Assembly (NCBI GenBank): GCA_013695925.1
Contig: JACCZO010000484.1
Span: 1 to 6,905, forward strand
Reading direction: 5' to 3'
DNA from: Chthoniobacterales bacterium
GTDB lineage: Bacteria > Verrucomicrobiota > Verrucomicrobiia > Chthoniobacterales > UBA10450
Length of the DNA: 6,905 bases
Shown: positions 6,226 through 6,905 of the stretch, in pieces
Layout: every line of letters begins with the position of its first letter
Position numbering within the stretch: position 1 is the first letter of the stretch
Position numbers and translations under genes: made by a program
Notes under the pieces: model-generated
The model's input: the letters and a program-made list of their open reading frames with translations, nothing else
Told to the model about the DNA's origin: nothing
Databases searched by the model: none

Positions 6226-6905
6226 ATGAAGCCGGAACCGGCCGGAATTTACGATCTGCTCTTCGGCGCCCCCGGCACGGGCAAGATCGATCTGACAAAC
6301 AATCCGCTGCTCGATAATCCCAACATCGACGGCTACCGCTACAAAGTGGGCTGGGCCAAGATCCAGCCGGATAACGCCGCGACCTTCAACTGGGCCTCGA
6401 TCGATTCCGCGATCGCCATCGCCGCCGCGCATGGCAAGAAACTTTGCGTCAGCATCGCGGGCGGTCTTTCCACGCCCGGGTGGGCCTACACCACCGCCCC
6501 CCTTGTTTACAAATACACATATCAGGAAATTGACACGATCACCGGGGTTTCCGTCGGCAGCAGCCCGCTCCCGTGGGACACAGCTTACCTCGATAAATGG
6601 CAAACCTTCCTTGCCGCCTTTGCCGCCCACTACGAGAACAACCCCGCCTGTTCCTATGTCGTTATGGGCGGGTTCATGCAAAACTTCAACATGGTCGTCG
6701 CGACCACCGACGAGGACTTTAACGCGCTGGAAAACCTGGCCAAAAATCCGCCTCCAGGCTATCCGGGATTGGTCACCGCCTACGCGGATTTCAGCGCGGC
6801 TTACGTTCCCGCGGCGCAGCGGGTCATCACCGATTTCGTCACATATTTCCCGACCACCTCGTTGGTCATGACCTATTACAAGGTGCCGGGCGACCTTGGC
6901 ATCAC
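6226..6905 (+). CDS. Probable secreted TIM-barrel glycoside hydrolase, N-terminal part
   Basis: The frame is open to the right edge (226 codons from the ATG at 6226) and the C-terminus is missing. The segment YRYKVGWAKIQPDN, FNWASIDSAIAIAAAHGKKL and CVSIAGGLSTPGWAY (residues 37-87) resembles the first beta/alpha units of clan A-type glycoside hydrolases (GH5/GH42-like): a tryptophan-containing strand, a helix of surveyed positions, then a strand ending in G..TP.W. YLDKWQTFLAAFAAHYENNP (121-140) and SYVVMGGFMQNFNM (143-156) fit the next helix and strand. I see no Asn-Glu pair at the end of that strand, so the usual acid/base glutamate is not obvious. In-frame codons before the ATG encode ALLFACALIGAANTAAA, a signal-peptide core, but no ATG, GTG or TTG lies upstream in this frame before the TAA at 6031. 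The true start may be the ATG at 6165 with a one-base shift. Likely exported polysaccharide-degrading enzyme; exact family uncertain. Confidence 0.68.
   Translation, partial: MKPEPAGIYDLLFGAPGTGKIDLTNNPLLDNPNIDGYRYKVGWAKIQPDNAATFNWASIDSAIAIAAAHGKKLCVSIAGGLSTPGWAYTTAPLVYKYTYQEIDTITGVSVGSSPLPWDTAYLDKWQTFLAAFAAHYENNPACSYVVMGGFMQNFNMVVATTDEDFNALENLAKNPPPGYPGLVTAYADFSAAYVPAAQRVITDFVTYFPTTSLVMTYYKVPGDLGI

Noticed and set aside
5522..6298. 258-codon minus-strand frame across the kamA end, the gap and the hydrolase start
   Set aside because: Antisense to two real genes, Arg-rich with no domain or signal peptide.
6178..6681. 167-codon minus-strand frame
   Set aside because: Antisense to the glycoside hydrolase; Gly-rich with no recognisable motif.

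Overview
The window looks like chromosomal DNA from a GC-rich, didermic bacterium. The secreted-protein style (Ala/Pro-rich linkers after signal peptides), the paucity of Shine-Dalgarno sequences, a DUF4139-like fragment and the mix of KamA, a Do-type protease and a TIM-barrel glycoside hydrolase suggest a soil member of the Verrucomicrobia (Chthoniobacter/Udaeobacter-like). That placement is inference from protein flavour, not a database result. I see no tRNA, rRNA, CRISPR array, transposase or phage gene.

Positions 1-4323 form a run of genes on the minus strand. In transcription order they are: a periplasmic Do/HtrA protease (2821-4323); a short fragment resembling the N-terminus of a secreted DUF4139 protein (2503-2754); a secreted phosphodiester glycosidase-domain protein (1698-2483); a fumarylacetoacetate hydrolase-family enzyme (768-1553); and an ExbB/TolQ/MotA-type proton-channel subunit whose C-terminal part runs off the left edge (1-587). 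The gaps of 66 to 180 bases argue against one tight operon. Most of these proteins act in the cell envelope.

Positions 4324-4648 are a divergent intergenic region. It carries a 90-base hexanucleotide tandem repeat in graded blocks, an inverted repeat that could form a hairpin, and an exact TTGACA just upstream of the next gene.

Positions 4649-5854 encode a complete lysine 2,3-aminomutase (KamA) on the plus strand, with radical-SAM, PLP and lysine-binding residues all present. A gap of about 370 bases follows, then the 5' part of a probable secreted TIM-barrel glycoside hydrolase (from 6226 to the right edge). Its signal peptide appears to be separated from its start codon by one extra base.

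The most unusual signal is not a gene. The nonamer GCCTAACGA and its CCTAACG core recur across genes on both strands. In the four long complete genes, the only TTA leucine codon of each gene lies inside this motif (as CGTTAGG). Two genes also end with a TAG stop embedded in GTTAGGC. This points to a word kept for DNA-level reasons.
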